A model generated the notes under the pieces. The model saw only the letters and a list, made by a program, of their open reading frames with translations, had not been told where the DNA came from and did not search any database. 64,000 nucleotides of DNA, taken from Eonycteris spelaea (Eukaryota; Chordata; Mammalia; Chiroptera; Pteropodidae). Of this stretch, positions 62,470-64,000 are shown piece by piece (the stretch's first letter is position 1; each line of letters starts with the position of its first letter). Position numbers and translations under genes: made by a program. The stretch spans positions 2,790,001 through 2,854,000 of the forward strand of contig PUFA01000204.1 in assembly GCA_003508835.1 (NCBI GenBank), given 5' to 3'.

Positions 62470-63590
62470 TGCTCTGGTTCCGACTTTGAAACATCTCTCA
62501 ACTGATCTAACAGCTTCCTAATTGGTCATCCTGATCCTGATCTTGGTCCCTTCAACATGAACTACACACAGAAGCCAGACAATCCATCTAAAACCCACAA
62601 ATCCAATCACCACTTTCCCCTATTCGGAACCCTTTAATGTCTTGCCACTATTGTTAGGATAATAGGATACATAGCACAAGCCCTCAAAGTGTAGCTCAAA
62701 TAAAACTGGGCTGTCTTGTGTCCAGTCTACCCATGGAATCACAATTTTAAAAAATTCAAGTCTGACACTCAGAAACAATATGGAAAAATAAACATTTACT
62801 GAAGACTCTTAAAGAGGCAAAAAAAAAAAAATCCTAAAGATTTTCTCTCCCATCTATCACCACATAGCGCCACTTCCTATGTCAGTTGCCCCCCTCAAAT
62901 CTCTCTCCCTCTCTAACAAACAAGATTGCATGAGCTCCTGCTTTATTCTCGCTTTCTCTCACCCACGTTCCAGTCTTCCTGATCCATTGGTGGGCTAGGA
63001 CTTTCTAATATAAATCCATTCAGCTTTCCCAATGTCTTCTCCATATTCATTACTCCAATCAACACCACAAAAGTCCAAGAGACATCATTTAAAAACAGAT
63101 TCTGCTATGGAAACTGAGCGGGAGCGTCAAGTAGTGACTAATAATACGTTAATACCTTTGACCCTATCACACAAGAGCCTTTTCCATCTCATCCCAACTT
63201 ATCCTGTAACCCCATCTTCTGGGAAACCATTTTCCCTAAACAGACCTGTTCTTTCACACCCCATACTTTGCAAATTCTCTTTTCTCTGCCAGGATGCCTG
63301 TTCCCTTCCTCCCAGCCTGACATGCAATCAATCCTTTACAACCTAGCTCTAATGTCACTTCCTTTAAGGTTTCTCTCAGTTCCACCAGACAGGGTTAATT
63401 CGCTTCCTTCTCCAGGGTTTTCCTGAACTTCGAACAGACCTCTGTTATAACCCTTATCAAACTGGGTTACATAATTCCTTAATTACTGGTCAGACGATTT
63501 CATTAGACTGTGGGTACCAGATTTAAGTCTGAGTCATCTCTGTGTCCTCAGCACCAAGAATCAAGACGGGCTCAATAAACAGTTACTGAA
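62470..63590 (+). mobile_element. Long L2 3' part
   Basis: cttcctaattggtcatcctg, aatccaatcaccactttccc, ctctgttataacccttatca and cgggctcaataaacagttac occur in L2 order over 1.1 kb, one of the longer copies in the window. No ORF survives. Confidence 0.65.
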
Positions 63591-63821
63591 TGCTCCAGAA
63601 ATGTGCTCCAGCTATGAGTGCTGCAGAAAAGCATTTACCTGTGCTCTTCTCTCTGGATACCCAGGAGCACGTGCCATCTGGGAGCTCAAGGTATCTGCCC
63701 CGGCACTCACCTGGCTATGCCTGCATACCCTTGCTTATTTTGGTTAACCCTTCCTCTCCCTGACTTCTGCCAGTGCTGTTTCCCAACTAGCCAAAATGAA
63801 AAGGAGCTAAAAGCAGCCCGG

Positions 63822-63966
63822 CAATTAGGCACAAAAATGAAATAAAGGCATCCAGACTTGATAGCAGAAGTAAAACTAGATCTATTTGTAGATGACATGA
63901 TCTTGTACATAGAAAATCCTAAAGGATCTACAAGAAAACTACTAGAGCTAATAAATGAGTTCAGCG
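63822..63966 (+). mobile_element. L1 ORF2 fragment at the right edge
   Basis: The bases around gatgacatgatcttgtacat and gaaaatcctaaaggatctac match the same ORF2 region as the start of the L1 at 21312. It breaks off near 63966 into unrelated sequence. It is short and clearly non-coding. Confidence 0.75.
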
Positions 63967-64000
63967 GCCCAGGTCTTCAGTTTAGCATCTGGGGGCTGGC

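Larger units (their letters stand above)
49447..64000 (-). other. HRH1: HRH1 intron upstream of the coding exon
   Basis: No coding exon was found here on either strand; the open frames present overlap repeats or have no recognisable similarity. In human, HRH1 has non-coding 5' exons far upstream of the coding exon, so this 14.5 kb is taken as intron. It holds L2, MIR, L1/HAL1, MaLR-like and MER5-type repeats, detailed separately. No 5' UTR exon of HRH1 could be picked out. Confidence 0.6.

Overview
This is a mammalian nuclear window, and the repeats point to a bat of the family Pteropodidae (fruit bats). Both recognisable genes are vertebrate genes with canonical GT-AG introns. The background is ancient mammalian repeats (MIR, L2, MER5-type hAT, Tigger, MaLR LTRs). 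Two copies of a SINE whose head is plainly 5S rRNA are present; such SINEs (the MEG type) are known from megabats, and a separate 5S-derived SINE is known from springhare. Every L1 piece seen is truncated and full of stops, which suits a lineage reported to have lost L1 activity. The assignment to megabat is an inference from these repeats.

Layout. Both genes lie on the minus strand, so transcription runs from right to left. From 64000 down to about 49445 lies the intron upstream of the single coding exon of HRH1 (histamine H1 receptor). The HRH1 coding exon is at 49444-47957 and carries several lesions. About 41700-47956 is the HRH1 3' flank and the intergenic gap. At about 41400-41700 is the CpG-rich promoter and non-coding exon 1 of ATG7, the E1-like enzyme of autophagy. 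From there to base 1 is ATG7: a 20-kb intron 1, then six coding exons (21245-21073, 20585-20531, 13804-13687, 11836-11759, 8178-8062, 6612-6463). They give an uninterrupted frame for residues 1-226; the rest of the gene lies beyond base 1. The HRH1-ATG7 neighbourhood and orientation match human 3p25.3.

Main points of interest. HRH1 is otherwise very similar to other mammals, yet it has two separate 1-base deletions that break the frame. It also has a cluster of indels in transmembrane helix 3 that removes the aspartate which binds histamine. Read at face value it is a pseudogene, while the neighbouring ATG7 exons are clean. In ATG7 intron 1 there is a well-formed candidate exon (29066-28950); spliced to the start-codon exon, it would continue in frame and add an N-terminal extension. 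A ~180-bp composite insertion at 7057-7240 resembles two other places in the same intronic neighbourhood. One 5S-SINE is nested in an old L1 with a clear 16-bp target-site duplication. The rest of the window is introns and repeats, listed below; repeat boundaries are approximate unless a duplication or terminal repeat fixes them.
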